The notes under the pieces are model-generated. The model had not been told where the DNA came from. It did no database searches and saw only the letters and a program-made list of their open reading frames with translations. From positions 42,933 through 106,932 of the forward strand of contig CACYPF010000005.1 in assembly GCA_902776195.1 (NCBI GenBank): DNA of 64,000 nt, read 5' to 3'. Below, piece after piece: positions 35,231 through 44,892 of this stretch. The stretch is from an uncultured Prevotellaceae bacterium. Its GTDB lineage: Bacteria > Bacteroidota > Bacteroidia > Bacteroidales > Bacteroidaceae. Both the position numbers and the translations under genes were made by a program. Each line of letters opens with the position of its first letter. The stretch's first letter is position 1.

Positions 35231-36338
35231 CCTCTGGGGATGAGGAAGCTGAGACCTGAGCAGATAGTACTTGGCTATCATACTGACGACGCAACATCTC
35301 TGCCATTGCGTCCCTTAAGGCATCCACATCATCCACAGGGACATAGACTGCTCCTTCCCGCATCCTCACACTGGAGGGTATGGCATCCGTAGAGATAACC
35401 GGAATACCTGTGCTCAATGCTTCCAGCAACACCAGTCCTTGAGACTCACCTCGCGTGGCTAAAACAAGGGCATCGCTCTGATAGTACATATCCCTGATGC
35501 CATACTTATCCTGGACACCAAGGGTTTTCACCTGTTGACAACATGCCAGATGCTCATACAACCTCCTGAACGACGCAGTGTCGGTACCCTGTCCTGCCAC
35601 CACTAACTCTATGTGGGGATGTTGCAGATACAGTTGGTTAAAAGCATTCAATAAGATATCATACCCTTTCCGCTCCACATACAGTGCGGAACAACAGAAC
35701 CTGAATGGTCTGCCCCCTAAAGACGGACGTTGTTGACAAGCATAGAAATCCACGTCTACGATATTGGAAATCGTCTCATGCTGATAGTCCTTTCCAAAAT
35801 AACAGGAGATGTCATCCACCAACTCCTCAGAAACCATTATGACCTTGCTGGCACACCAATACGCTTGCCTCAACAAGGGAATCTGGAAGAGGTCTGTCGA
35901 TGCCCCAAACTCTAATTGGAAGATTTCCTTTGGCATGTGTTCCGTGATAACATAGGGTATCTGGTACTCCTCACTGATCTTCATAGCTGCATAGCCTGCC
36001 CATTTTGCGCAATGGGCATGAAGGACGGCAGGTTTACCATATTTACGGGTGTATTCTGTGAACATCGAGCGAACAATAGCTACCCATCTATCGACATTGG
36101 GGTGTATCACTTTGGGAACACCCCGCTGGTAGGACTGGTATACGGTCATACCATCCATTGTATGCTCATAACGATGCCAAGGTAAGGTCAGATAGTCTTT
36201 CCAATTGATTGTGATCCCTAACTGGACATTACTTAGAATACGAACCTCATGACCTAATGCCGCCAGTGCCTTGGCTTGGTCTAAACAGAACAAGCCGCCA
36301 TAGGGATGAAAGAATGATGGTATCTCCAGTATATGCAT
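35178..36338 (-). CDS. Glycosyltransferase family 4
   Basis: A 386-aa GT4 enzyme: MHILEIPSFFHPYGGLFCLDQ N-terminus, ITEHMP, the donor-site ALYVERKGYDILLNAF and the ESQGLVLLEALSTGIPVIST EX7E block. The ATG at 36338 starts the first beta-strand; a longer ORF upstream adds a non-homologous extension. The 3' end runs 53 bp into the opposite-strand glycosyltransferase, so the two C-termini are encoded by the same DNA. Confidence 0.87.
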   Translation of the reverse strand: MHILEIPSFFHPYGGLFCLDQAKALAALGHEVRILSNVQLGITINWKDYLTLPWHRYEHTMDGMTVYQSYQRGVPKVIHPNVDRWVAIVRSMFTEYTRKYGKPAVLHAHCAKWAGYAAMKISEEYQIPYVITEHMPKEIFQLEFGASTDLFQIPLLRQAYWCASKVIMVSEELVDDISCYFGKDYQHETISNIVDVDFYACQQRPSLGGRPFRFCCSALYVERKGYDILLNAFNQLYLQHPHIELVVAGQGTDTASFRRLYEHLACCQQVKTLGVQDKYGIRDMYYQSDALVLATRGESQGLVLLEALSTGIPVISTDAIPSSVRMREGAVYVPVDDVDALRDAMAEMLRRQYDSQVLSAQVSASSSPEVIGKKIEAVLCTSLHTV

Positions 36339-36405
36339 CGCACTAAAAATAAAATAGGGACAGACATTATTATCCATCCCTATATTCAACAAATCAAAGA
36401 AAATG

Positions 36406-36972
36406 TTACTCAGCGGCAGGAGCCTCAGCAGGTGCCTCCTCTGCTGGAGCCTCAGCGGCAGCAGCTTCCTCAGCAGCTTTTGCAGCCTCTTCCTCTGCCT
36501 TAGCAGCCTCAGCGGCAGCTTTCTTCTCCGCTACTTTTTTAGCAATCTCTTCGTTAACTTTTTTCTCCTGAGCCAGTTCCTTAGCAGCAGCATCCTTCTT
36601 AGCTTTTGCCTCATCAGCAGCTACTTTTTCAAGACCCTTCTGCTTGTCTGCCTTCCATGCATCGAACTTCTTCTGAGCAGCAGCCTCATCAAAAGCACCC
36701 TTCTTCACACCACCGCGGAGGTGCTTCATCAGGTAAACACCCTCACGACTGAGAATGTTACGAACAGTGTCTGTTGGCTGTGCGCCAGTCTCTACCCAGT
36801 AAAGTGCACGATCGAAATTCAAATCTACTGTGGCAGGATTGGTGTTTGGATTGTATGTACCAATCTTCTCAGTAAATTTACCATCACGTGGTGCTCTTGC
36901 GTCAGCGATAACGATGCTGTAGAAGGCATAGCCTTTACGTCCACCGCGCTGCAATCTGATTTTTGTTGCCAT
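36406..36972 (-). CDS. rpsP: 30S ribosomal protein S16 with long Ala/Glu/Lys tail
   Basis: A 188-aa S16. Residues 1-85 are the ribosomal domain ([20 protein letters not shown]); residues ~95-188 are a low-complexity helix of AKE repeats ending in acidic/proline [12 protein letters not shown]16 is usually 80-90 aa, but such tails are known in Bacteroidota. It has its own promoter (37080-37111) with a ~110-nt leader containing two small hairpins. Confidence 0.95.
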   Translation of the reverse strand: MATKIRLQRGGRKGYAFYSIVIADARAPRDGKFTEKIGTYNPNTNPATVDLNFDRALYWVETGAQPTDTVRNILSREGVYLMKHLRGGVKKGAFDEAAAQKKFDAWKADKQKGLEKVAADEAKAKKDAAAKELAQEKKVNEEIAKKVAEKKAAAEAAKAEEEAAKAAEEAAAAEAPAEEAPAEAPAAE

Positions 36973-37026
36973 TGTTTTTGACTTTAATTTTAAATTAATA
37001 ATTTGAATTTCTTTTAGTCGTTGCGC

Positions 37027-37054
37027 TTTGTAAAAGCGTCTTACGACGGTTTCA
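37027..37054 (-). promoter_or_regulatory. Hairpins in the rpsP leader
   Basis: On the minus strand CGTC-GTAA-GACG (GNRA-type tetraloop) is followed directly by CTTT-TAC-AAAG, within the ~110-nt rpsP leader. Ribosomal protein leaders often bind their own product; that such feedback acts here is only a suggestion. Confidence 0.3.
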
Positions 37055-37079
37055 TGCTACTATCTCGTAATAGCGGCTG

Positions 37080-37111
37080 CAAAGGTACGGTTTTTTTTGC
37101 ATTCCGCCAAA
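37080..37111 (-). promoter_or_regulatory. rpsP promoter
   Basis: On the minus strand TTTG (37111-37108), 20 bp, TACCTTTG (37087-37080). Confidence 0.75.
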
Positions 37112-37126
37112 TTATTCTGCAAAAAC

Positions 37127-37753
37127 TTACTGTTTGCGCAAAGTGACACCTGCCTGCATGCCATTGACGCTCTTCATCAGCGAGGTGACTGTCCTGATCT
37201 GCGAGTTACTTGATTTTGCACCCAGGCTCTTGAATAGATTCAGCAGTTTGGTGGCATCCGTGACGAACAGCAAATCCCTTCCGTCTATCTGGGTGGTGAC
37301 ATTGAGTGCCTTCACACCTGCGATAGTCAGTTGAAGTTTGGAATCTTTAACTGTCCACTTACCACTTGATGTCTTGCCATTCAATGTCTCAGTGAAAGTT
37401 CCATCTTCCTTGAAAGTCATAACAAAAGCTCCTGGCTTAATTCCATAGCGTGTAAGATACTCCTGCAATTTGTTCTCGAGCTTGTTCGCTGCGATTTTGG
37501 AACCTACTTTCGCAAGGATATTATCTGACGTGAAGACGATAGCGGGTTCTGTATATGACCAAGTACCGATGATCTTGTCTTGAGTAGCTTGTTTACTCTT
37601 AGAGAACACTGTCGTCAGGTTACTTGCAACACCGTCTGTCGACGAGCCACCCAACACACCACTTAGGATATCTTTCACGTCTTGAGCCTGAGCAACACTT
37701 CCCATTAGAATCATCAGGCACACCATCAATGTTTTCATCATGTCTTTACTCAT
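37127..37753 (-). CDS. Secreted DUF4923 family protein
   Basis: A 208-aa protein with a signal peptide (cleavage after VAQAQ, ~24) and a lipocalin-like mature part: GTWSYTEPAIVFTSDN, FKEDGTFTETLNGKTSSGKW. I recognise it as DUF4923. Periplasmic or outer-membrane associated; function unknown. The true start may be the ATG 4 or 5 codons further in (MMKTLM). Promoter at 37783-37813. Confidence 0.8.
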   Translation of the reverse strand: MSKDMMKTLMVCLMILMGSVAQAQDVKDILSGVLGGSSTDGVASNLTTVFSKSKQATQDKIIGTWSYTEPAIVFTSDNILAKVGSKIAANKLENKLQEYLTRYGIKPGAFVMTFKEDGTFTETLNGKTSSGKWTVKDSKLQLTIAGVKALNVTTQIDGRDLLFVTDATKLLNLFKSLGAKSSNSQIRTVTSLMKSVNGMQAGVTLRKQ

Positions 37754-37782
37754 TACTATTTCCTTATTTTACAAAATTGCGG

Positions 37783-37813
37783 CAAAATTACTATTTTGCC
37801 TAGTAAAGTCAAA
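37783..37813 (-). promoter_or_regulatory. DUF4923 gene promoter
   Basis: On the minus strand TTTG (37813-37810), 19 bp, TAATTTTG (37790-37783). Confidence 0.65.
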
Positions 37814-37828
37814 ATAAATTAAAGGAAA

Positions 37829-37860
37829 TTTGTGTTTATAACTTTTTTTGAGTATTTTTG
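37829..37860 (+). promoter_or_regulatory. Promoter of the 37869 glycosyltransferase, near-leaderless
   Basis: TTTG (37829-37832), 20 bp, TATTTTTG (37853-37860); the ATG follows 8 bp later. Confidence 0.65.
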
Positions 37861-37868
37861 CTGATGGT

Positions 37869-38771
37869 ATGATTACAGAATTGTCAATTCTTATTCCCAC
37901 CTACAACTATTGCTGTGTGGAACTTGTGCGTGATTTACACTCGCAAGCAGTTCTCTTAAATGTCCCATTTGAGATCATAGTAGCAGATGACGGCTCTGAA
38001 AACAAGGAAACTGTCCAAGACAATTCTTCTATTAATTTGCTCCATCATTGTAGGTTTATTAGAAGAGAAGAAAATATTGGAAGATCTGCTATTAGGAACT
38101 TTCTTGTACAACAATCAAAATACAGCACCCTTCTTTTTCTTGATGGCGATGGGAAAATAGATAATCCTGATTTCCTCAAGAACTACATGACTAATAATGC
38201 TCCTGTAGTTGACGGTGGAGTTGACATTTTATATGACAAAACTTTAGAAAACAATCTTAAGTATAAATATGAATATGCAAATAAAGAAAAACATAATGCC
38301 TTCAAACGACAATCAAGACCATACCAGCATTTCCGCACAACCAATTTCATGGTTAGCCGTAACATCATGATACGTTTTCCTTTTGATGAGCGCTACCGAT
38401 ATTATGGTTATGAGGATGTTATTTTAGGAAAAACGTTTCATCAGAACAATATCCACATCTGCCATATAAACAATCCTATCTGTATGGAAGGTATGGAAAA
38501 CAATCCTGATTTTGTGAAGAAGACGGAAGAAGGACTACGCACTTTATATTCTTTTAAAGACGAATTAAAAGATTACTCACGTCTGCTCACCTTTTTACAA
38601 CGACAAAATAGTCTCATTATTTCCTGCATACAAACGTTCCATCATTGTTTTGGAAATCTTGAGCGAAAGAATCTCGTTGGCAATCACCCACAACTATGGA
38701 TCTTCAAGCTCTATAAAATAGGCTACTACCTTGACTACGCTAAAGAACTATCGTCCGTAGCCAGTCTTTGA
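37869..38771 (+). CDS. Glycosyltransferase family 2
   Basis: A 300-aa GT-A protein: LSILIPTYNYCCVELVRDL start, IIVADDGS, ENIGRSAIRNFL, FLDGDGKI (DxD position DGD) and YYGYEDVILG. Likely polysaccharide or glycan synthesis. The upstream TTG of the longer ORF lies in the promoter, so 37869 is used. The codon choice and A/T content differ from neighbours (more AT-rich), which hints at separate acquisition. Its 3' end overlaps the opposite-strand gene by 32 bp. Confidence 0.82.
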   Translation: MITELSILIPTYNYCCVELVRDLHSQAVLLNVPFEIIVADDGSENKETVQDNSSINLLHHCRFIRREENIGRSAIRNFLVQQSKYSTLLFLDGDGKIDNPDFLKNYMTNNAPVVDGGVDILYDKTLENNLKYKYEYANKEKHNAFKRQSRPYQHFRTTNFMVSRNIMIRFPFDERYRYYGYEDVILGKTFHQNNIHICHINNPICMEGMENNPDFVKKTEEGLRTLYSFKDELKDYSRLLTFLQRQNSLIISCIQTFHHCFGNLERKNLVGNHPQLWIFKLYKIGYYLDYAKELSSVASL

Positions 38772-39699
38772 GAAAGCCCTTGTATTGATTCTGTGAGTCA
38801 CAGATTAATACGATGACTTGTCTGCCATCGGCAAGACGGGGTCCTAAGCACATCCCCTCATAATTGGCAAAGCTACGTGCCGTCAAGTTCAATTTCGTCT
38901 TAAAGGATACCAGCAGATTTTTCTCAAGGAGCTGCCCTTCGTTCTCTGTGGCGGGTGTCACTATATATACCTTATTATATACATAGGAGCCGATATTCTT
39001 CTTCGGTTTGAACACCTCACGCTCCATCACTAACACCCTACCGTCTTCCAATGCTGCCAAGGCAGGGACACCCAGTGTGTGTGTCCCCTCGCGTTCTTCC
39101 AATGACTTTGCATCCATCCGATACAGCCAATGGTTAATGGGACGGAAATCGTCACCAAAACTCTGCAGACGTGAAAGACTGTCACCTTTCATCGGTTTCT
39201 CAGTTATCGTATAGAACCGACCTGTTTGCGGCTGATAGGTCAGTGCCTCCAATCCTTTGTTAGACTTCGCTTTTTTGAAGACGGCAGGCATCTGGAGTCT
39301 GCGCCCAGTCAGTACCCCACTCATCGCATATTCCAGCACCTCATTATCGGCTTCACCGCTAATCCATATCGTACTGTCTTTCGGAAAAAAGCAGATGCCC
39401 TCATCATCACGGTTCATTTTCCCAGAAGAGCGAAAGCCATGCTCCGAGGCATGCAGAATATCACCAGTGACGGAATCTATATCGATGGTAAAGAGATGAA
39501 AACCGCTCTCCGCCGCTTTATCGTTCACTACCGCATAACGATTCCCCCCCAGCCATGTGATACCACTATAGTTACCTGCAGGAATCGTGGTGTGGAACGA
39601 ACGTTGTTTCCGCAGTTCCGCACGATGCTCTTGGGCATTGGCAACCATGACCAATAACCAACAGCCAATAGCGAACAGCCATCTATTCATAATCATCAA
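38740..39699 (-). CDS. Secreted phytase-like (esterase-like) beta-propeller protein
   Basis: A 319-aa protein with signal peptide (MNRWLFAIGCWLLVMVANAQ). The mature part fits the esterase-like activity of phytase family: YSGITWLGGNRYAVVNDK, DDEGICFFPKDSTIWISGE, NKGLEALTYQ, NYEGMCLGPRLADGR. Probably a periplasmic or surface hydrolase; substrate unknown. ATG 39690 is an alternative start. It overlaps the DUF2461 gene upstream by 17 bp. Confidence 0.8.
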   Translation of the reverse strand: MMIMNRWLFAIGCWLLVMVANAQEHRAELRKQRSFHTTIPAGNYSGITWLGGNRYAVVNDKAAESGFHLFTIDIDSVTGDILHASEHGFRSSGKMNRDDEGICFFPKDSTIWISGEADNEVLEYAMSGVLTGRRLQMPAVFKKAKSNKGLEALTYQPQTGRFYTITEKPMKGDSLSRLQSFGDDFRPINHWLYRMDAKSLEEREGTHTLGVPALAALEDGRVLVMEREVFKPKKNIGSYVYNKVYIVTPATENEGQLLEKNLLVSFKTKLNLTARSFANYEGMCLGPRLADGRQVIVLICDSQNQYKGFLKDWLRTIVL

Positions 39700-40381
39700 T
39701 CACAGAGTTCATAAAATCCATCATAGGTTTTGCAGCCTTGAACATCTTTGCCATCTGGTCAAGCCATTTGTCACCCTCAAAGAAGGACTCTTCCACATGA
39801 TGCCAGGCACAATAGTCTTTCATTCGCAAATAGTGAAGGTAAGGATAGTCACGGGGAAAACCAGCAGGACAAGTTTTCAGCTTTTCCAGTCCAAAGCCTT
39901 GAGGACTCTCCCAATTGGCATCCTCAGGTGCACCATAGTATTTCTTGAAATCCTTTGACTCCACACAATGCAGCCATTCCTCTTCATTTGCCATAATCTC
40001 GTTACGACAAGAAGTCAGGATATTTGTAGGCAACCAGTAGTTTCCTACGGCAAGCAGGCAATGGTCGGGCTCTAAATGAATATAATAACCACCTCGCAGT
40101 GCCTTCTTGCCATGCGCATTGATATAGGCGCCAAAATGGTTCTTATAAGGAGATTTGTCTGATGAGAACCGTGTGTCGCGATAGAAACGATAAGTAGAAT
40201 CCTTCACTGTCACCTGTGCAATCGATTCGTCAAACTCTGAAATTCTTGCAATAGCTTTTGCAACACCAGACTCGAACTCACTTCTCGCCTCCATATACTC
40301 TCCTTTGTGTTCCTGGAACCAAGGACGATTGTTATTCATCATCACTTCCCTCAGGAAATTCAATATCATCTTACTATCCAT
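39683..40381 (-). CDS. DUF2461 family protein
   Basis: A 232-aa protein, MDSKMILNFLREVMMNNNRPWFQEHK at the N-terminus (quoted in part); the RDTRFSSDKSPYKNHFGAY motif is diagnostic of DUF2461 (TIGR02453). Cytoplasmic, function unknown. The ATG at 40381 leaves 7 bp after the transglycosylase gene; a longer ORF would overlap it. Confidence 0.87.
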   Translation of the reverse strand: MDSKMILNFLREVMMNNNRPWFQEHKGEYMEARSEFESGVAKAIARISEFDESIAQVTVKDSTYRFYRDTRFSSDKSPYKNHFGAYINAHGKKALRGGYYIHLEPDHCLLAVGNYWLPTNILTSCRNEIMANEEEWLHCVESKDFKKYYGAPEDANWESPQGFGLEKLKTCPAGFPRDYPYLHYLRMKDYCAWHHVEESFFEGDKWLDQMAKMFKAAKPMMDFMNSVIDDYE

Positions 40382-40388
40382 AAGTCTA

Positions 40389-41519
40389 TTATATCTTAAA
40401 CTTTTTCTTCTGGTGTGTTGCGCGCTGAGGAGTACCTGAGATCCCACCTACAGAGGGAGATTTGACACCACGGTACCCATTCCACCGCTGCATGATTTTG
40501 TCGACATAGCCAGCCGTCTCAGAACCTCGCATATAACCATATTTCACTACGGGGTCGTTATAATACTCTGGTTGTGCAAGTAATAGAATATAAGGACTGA
40601 CATCCGCCCACCGCTGAGGGTCACGCCCATTCTTGCGAGCCAGTGCCATGGCATCACGGACATGGTTGGCACCACCGTTATAGGCGGCAAGGATAAATTT
40701 AATGCGTTCCTGATGGTTACGGATATCCGAGAACGAACGGTCTAGCTCCCCGATGAGTTTGGCGGCAGCAGCAATACTCTTCTCTGGGTTAAACATATCA
40801 TCACGAGCAAGTCCTAAGTGGTCGGCAGTGGACGGCATGATCTGCATCAGTCCACAGGCACCAGCCCATGAGCGAGCCTGAGGGTCGAAAGTAGACTCCT
40901 GATAACACTGGGCTGCCATCAGTCTCCAGTCCCAGCGGATACTGCGACAATATTGTTGGAAATAGCCATCATAATGAGAGATGACACCCCCTTTGGCATT
41001 CAGCATGGGAGCAAAGACACGACGCTTGATGGAGCGTGACGACAACAGATAATCCTCCTCTTTCCTCACCTCGTCGATCAGCTGCGGACGATACCATTCC
41101 TTCAGTGCTTTCGTCAGTTCCGGCTTATCTTTCCCAATATGCCATGCTAACTGTTTTGATTTCCCGTCATTACGGAAGAGAATGAGGTCTGCCTCCCCAT
41201 CCTTCAACCGCCGTTCCATCTCTGCGGAGTCACGGCATAGCTCTATGCGAAGACTCACCCCTATCTTATTCGTGAACCGCTGGCAGAGCATATATTCTGT
41301 TCCGAGATGCTTGCCACGATAGTCGTAAAATGTCTCAGGACCCGAAAGGGCAAGAGCTATCAGTTCGCCATTACTGACAATCTGCTCCAGGTCGAACGTA
41401 GACGAGGAAGACTCTGCCTCCTCCCCACCCCATGGTGTCATCGGTTCTGGCTGTTTCTGTGTGCAAGCCGTTACCACGAGAAAAAGCCCTAAAAGATGAA
41501 TATATATACCCTTTCGCAT
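40389..41519 (-). CDS. MltF-like membrane-bound lytic transglycosylase
   Basis: A 376-aa lipoprotein: signal peptide with lipobox VTAC (C19 from this start), a periplasmic solute-binding-like domain (about 45-230, SGPETFYDYRGKHLGTEYML) and a C-terminal SLT lysozyme-like domain with catalytic Glu in QESTFDPQARS and GLMQIMP. It cleaves peptidoglycan glycan strands to 1,6-anhydromuropeptides. ATG 41519 gives the signal peptide; the ORF upstream of it contains the promoter. Confidence 0.88.
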   Translation of the reverse strand: MRKGIYIHLLGLFLVVTACTQKQPEPMTPWGGEEAESSSSTFDLEQIVSNGELIALALSGPETFYDYRGKHLGTEYMLCQRFTNKIGVSLRIELCRDSAEMERRLKDGEADLILFRNDGKSKQLAWHIGKDKPELTKALKEWYRPQLIDEVRKEEDYLLSSRSIKRRVFAPMLNAKGGVISHYDGYFQQYCRSIRWDWRLMAAQCYQESTFDPQARSWAGACGLMQIMPSTADHLGLARDDMFNPEKSIAAAAKLIGELDRSFSDIRNHQERIKFILAAYNGGANHVRDAMALARKNGRDPQRWADVSPYILLLAQPEYYNDPVVKYGYMRGSETAGYVDKIMQRWNGYRGVKSPSVGGISGTPQRATHQKKKFKI

Positions 41520-41541
41520 CAAATTCTTTTGATTTTGGGTG

Positions 41542-41549
41542 CAAAAGTA
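41542..41549 (-). promoter_or_regulatory. -7 element of the transglycosylase gene
   Basis: Minus-strand TACTTTTG, 22 bp before the ATG; the -33 element is not clear. Confidence 0.45.
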
Positions 41550-41557
41550 ATCATTTT

Positions 41558-41589
41558 CTTGCAAATATGATGAGAAATATGTACCTTTG
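41558..41589 (+). promoter_or_regulatory. Histidine operon promoter
   Basis: CTTG (41558-41561), 20 bp, TACCTTTG (41582-41589), 26 bp before hisG. No His-rich leader peptide or attenuator is visible before hisG. Confidence 0.65.
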
Positions 41590-41615
41590 TACACTAAATT
41601 AGCTAATTAAATCGT

Positions 41616-42467
41616 ATGTTAAGAATCGCAGTACAGTCAAAAGGTCGTCTTTTTGACGACACTATGAACCTGCTTGCAGAGGCAGATATCAAGGTTAGTT
41701 CAGGACGACGCACATTATTAGTTCAGTCAAGCAACTTCCCTTTAGAAGTGCTCTATCTACGTGATGACGACATTCCACAGAGTGTGGCAAGCGGTGTAGC
41801 CGACATCGGTGTGGTGGGTGAGAACGAGTTCGTGGAACGTAATGAGGATGCTGAGATCATCTCCCGTTTAGGTTTCTCCAAATGCCGTCTCTCCCTTGCT
41901 ATCCCCAAGGAGATTGACTACAAAGGTGTGGAGTGGTTTAATGGCAAGAAGATTGCCACATCCTATCCCAATATCCTACGCCAGTTCCTGGAGAAACATC
42001 ATATTGAGGCAGAGATTCATGTCATCACCGGTTCTGTGGAGATCAGTCCGGGTATCGGACTTGCTGATGGTATCTTCGACATTGTCAGCAGCGGCTCTAC
42101 CCTTGTCAGCAACAACCTCCGTGAGGTAGAGGTGGTGATGGAGAGCGAGGCCCTGCTCATTGGTCATAAAGGTATGTCACAGGAGAAGCGTGACATCCTT
42201 GAGCAGATGCTCTTCCGCTTTAAGGCGGTCAAGGATGCCGAGGATAAGAAATATGTGCGGATGAATGCTCCGAAGGCACGCCTTCAGGAGATCATCAATG
42301 TCCTTCCGGGTTTGAAGAGCCCTACCATCATCCCATTGGCTGACGAGGAATGGTGTTCCGTACATACCGTCCTCGACCAGAAGCGTTTCTGGGAGATTAT
42401 CGGTAAACTGAAAGAGATGGGGGCACAGGGTATTCTCGTGACTCCAATTGAGAAAATGATTCTTTAA
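41616..42467 (+). CDS. hisG: ATP phosphoribosyltransferase (long form)
   Basis: A 283-aa HisG_L enzyme, first step of histidine synthesis (ATP + PRPP). The catalytic domains fill residues 1-205; SSGSTLVSNNLREVE binds PRPP, and residues ~210-283 are the C-terminal regulatory domain that binds histidine, so no HisZ partner is needed. First gene of hisG-hisD-hisC. Confidence 0.96.
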   Translation: MLRIAVQSKGRLFDDTMNLLAEADIKVSSGRRTLLVQSSNFPLEVLYLRDDDIPQSVASGVADIGVVGENEFVERNEDAEIISRLGFSKCRLSLAIPKEIDYKGVEWFNGKKIATSYPNILRQFLEKHHIEAEIHVITGSVEISPGIGLADGIFDIVSSGSTLVSNNLREVEVVMESEALLIGHKGMSQEKRDILEQMLFRFKAVKDAEDKKYVRMNAPKARLQEIINVLPGLKSPTIIPLADEEWCSVHTVLDQKRFWEIIGKLKEMGAQGILVTPIEKMIL

Positions 42468-42499
42468 AGATTGAAGAACTAAAGGATTGAGAAATTGAA
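42468..42499. repeat. 8-bp tandem repeat spacer between hisG and hisD
   Basis: Four 8-bp units (AGATTGAA, GAACTAAA, GGATTGAG, AAATTGAA) fill the gap exactly from the hisG stop to the hisD ATG at 42500. The second unit is degenerate. Confidence 0.75.
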
Positions 42500-43783
42500 A
42501 TGAGAATCATCAAATATCCGAAACGGGAACAATGGGCTGAGATTATTGAACGCCCACGCCTGGACCTCTCACAGCTCAACGCTACGGTTGCCTCTGTCCT
42601 TGCTGACGTGAAGCAACGGGGTGACGAGGCGGTGAAGGAGTATGAGGCGAAATTCGACAAGGTGGCACTGACCTCCCTTGCCGTCACAGAACAGGAGATG
42701 GACGAGGCGGAAAGCCTCATCAGTAATGACTTGAAGGATGCCATCATTCTCGCCCACCATAATATCAAGGTGTTCCATATCTCCCAGCGTTTCGTAGGAC
42801 AGAAAATCAAGACACAGGAGGGTGTGACCTGCTGGCAGAAGAGTGTCGCCATCGAGAAGGTGGGACTCTATATCCCTGGTGGCACTGCCCCACTCTTCTC
42901 TACCGTACTAATGCTTGCCACTCCTGCCAAGATAGCCGGCTGCAAGGAGATTGTGCTCTGTACGCCTCCGAACAAGGAGGGAAAGGTGAATCCTGCCATC
43001 CTGTATGCGGCACGTGTGGCTGGTGTCAGCAAGATTTTCAAGGCTGGTGGCGTACAGGCTATCGGTGCCATGGCATACGGAACAGAGTCTATCCCTAAGG
43101 TCTATAAGATATTCGGTCCCGGCAACCAGTATGTGATGGCGGCAAAGCAACAGGTGAGTCTCGACGAAGTTGCCATTGACATGCCTGCCGGTCCTTCGGA
43201 GGTGTGTGTCATTGCCGACGAGACAGCCAACGCGGAGTTCGTGGCTGCCGACCTGCTCTCACAGGCAGAACACGGTATCGACTCCCAGGTACTGCTCATC
43301 ACCACCTCGGAGAGTAAGCTGGAAGAGATACACCAGCAGGTTGACAAACAACTTGAGAAATTACCACGTAAAGAACTAGCTTCCAAAGCATTGGAGAACA
43401 GTTGCTATGTGCTCGTAAGAGACTATGACGAGATGATGGAGTTGACTAATCTCTATGCTCCGGAGCACTTGGTGATACAGACGGCGAACTACGAACAACT
43501 TGCCGAGAAGGTGGTCAATGCTGGCAGTGTCTTCCTCGGGAAATATGCCTGTGAGAGTGCCGGTGACTATGCCAGCGGTACCAACCACACCCTGCCGACT
43601 CACGGCTATGCAACTGCCTATAATGGGGTGAACCTCGACAGCTATTGTCGAAAGATTACCTTCCAACACCTGACAGAGGAAGGTATCCGTCACATCGGCC
43701 GTGCCGTGGAACTGATGGCAGAGGCAGAACAACTGGATGCCCATAAGAATGCAATGACGGTCCGCATCAAGAGTCTCACCTAA
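42500..43783 (+). CDS. hisD: Histidinol dehydrogenase
   Basis: A 427-aa zinc enzyme performing the last two oxidations to histidine. [24 protein letters not shown] and AEHGIDSQ (zinc/active-site His) and the C-terminal [13 protein letters not shown] are conserved. Preceded by a tandem-repeat spacer, followed by hisC after 25 bp. Confidence 0.96.
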   Translation: MRIIKYPKREQWAEIIERPRLDLSQLNATVASVLADVKQRGDEAVKEYEAKFDKVALTSLAVTEQEMDEAESLISNDLKDAIILAHHNIKVFHISQRFVGQKIKTQEGVTCWQKSVAIEKVGLYIPGGTAPLFSTVLMLATPAKIAGCKEIVLCTPPNKEGKVNPAILYAARVAGVSKIFKAGGVQAIGAMAYGTESIPKVYKIFGPGNQYVMAAKQQVSLDEVAIDMPAGPSEVCVIADETANAEFVAADLLSQAEHGIDSQVLLITTSESKLEEIHQQVDKQLEKLPRKELASKALENSCYVLVRDYDEMMELTNLYAPEHLVIQTANYEQLAEKVVNAGSVFLGKYACESAGDYASGTNHTLPTHGYATAYNGVNLDSYCRKITFQHLTEEGIRHIGRAVELMAEAEQLDAHKNAMTVRIKSLT

Positions 43784-43808
43784 CACACCTATAATACATA
43801 CCCGCCCT

Positions 43809-44843
43809 ATGAAACCTTTAGAGCAACTAGTCAGAAAGAATATCTGGAGCCTCGCTCCATACAGCAGTGCCCGTGATGAATACTCCGGCAAGGAAGCGCA
43901 TGTGTTCCTCGATGCCAACGAGAATCCGTATGGAGCACCTTATAACCGATATCCCGACCCTTTACAGCGGGAGTTGAAGAAACAGATCTCGAAGGTGAAG
44001 GGTGTTCCCGAGCAGATGATATTCCTCGGCAACGGCAGTGACGAGGCTATTGACCTGCCTTACCGCATCTTCTGCGAACCGGGCAAGGACAACGTTGTGG
44101 CAATAGAGCCGACATACGGCATGTACAGGGTATGTGCCGACATCAACGATGTAGAGTATCGTCCAGTGCTGCTGGATGACAACTTCGATTTCAAGGCAAC
44201 CGACCTGCTGAAGGCTTGCGACAGTCATACGAAACTCATCTGGATATGTTCACCGAACAACCCTACGGGCAACTCCCTCAACCGTGACGAGATCATCAAG
44301 GTGATAGAGGGTTTCGAGGGGATTGTCATCGTCGACGAGGCGTATAGCGACTTCGCCCAGCAGAAGACGCTCCGTACTGAATTGGCAAAATATCCCAACC
44401 TCATCGTCCTCAATACGATGTCAAAGGCTTGGGCACTAGCAGGTATCCGCCTCGGTATGGCTTTTGCCGCACCAGAGATTATAGCTATATATAATAAGGT
44501 AAAGTATCCGTATAATGTCAACATGCTGACACAGCAACAGGCTTTAGAGGCATTGAAAGACCCGTACGAGGTGGATAAGTGGATAAAGACCTTATTGACC
44601 GAGCGTACCCGTCTGATGCAGGCATTTACAGAACTGCCCATCTGCGAACAGGTTTACAAGACAGATGCCAATTTCTTCCTTGCCAAGATGACCGACGCAC
44701 AGAAGATTTACGATTACTTGGTTGACAAGGGTATCATCGTCCGCAACCGTACCCGTGTGCAGCTCTGTAACAATTGTCTGCGCATCACTATCGGTATGAA
44801 GAGTGAGAACAACGAATTGCTCTCCGCATTGAGACAATTCTAG
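43809..44843 (+). CDS. hisC: Histidinol-phosphate aminotransferase
   Basis: A 344-aa class II PLP aminotransferase. [15 protein letters not shown] near the N-terminus, [17 protein letters not shown] and the PLP lysine in [14 protein letters not shown]. It normally precedes hisB in Bacteroidales, but here an MFS transporter follows. Confidence 0.95.
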   Translation: MKPLEQLVRKNIWSLAPYSSARDEYSGKEAHVFLDANENPYGAPYNRYPDPLQRELKKQISKVKGVPEQMIFLGNGSDEAIDLPYRIFCEPGKDNVVAIEPTYGMYRVCADINDVEYRPVLLDDNFDFKATDLLKACDSHTKLIWICSPNNPTGNSLNRDEIIKVIEGFEGIVIVDEAYSDFAQQKTLRTELAKYPNLIVLNTMSKAWALAGIRLGMAFAAPEIIAIYNKVKYPYNVNMLTQQQALEALKDPYEVDKWIKTLLTERTRLMQAFTELPICEQVYKTDANFFLAKMTDAQKIYDYLVDKGIIVRNRTRVQLCNNCLRITIGMKSENNELLSALRQF

Positions 44844-44847
44844 TAAT

Positions 44848-44891
44848 ACTGGAGCACTAGAAGAACTAGGAATACTAGAAATACTAGTTAC
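44848..44891. repeat. 9-bp tandem repeat spacer between hisC and the MFS gene
   Basis: One 8-bp unit ACTGGAGC then four 9-bp units ACTAGNNNN (44856-44891), ending one base before the ATG at 44893. Confidence 0.8.
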
Positions 44892-44892
44892 A

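Noticed and set aside
36403-36981. 192-aa plus-strand ORF opposite rpsP
   Set aside because: Serine/leucine shadow of the Ala/Glu/Lys tail of S16.
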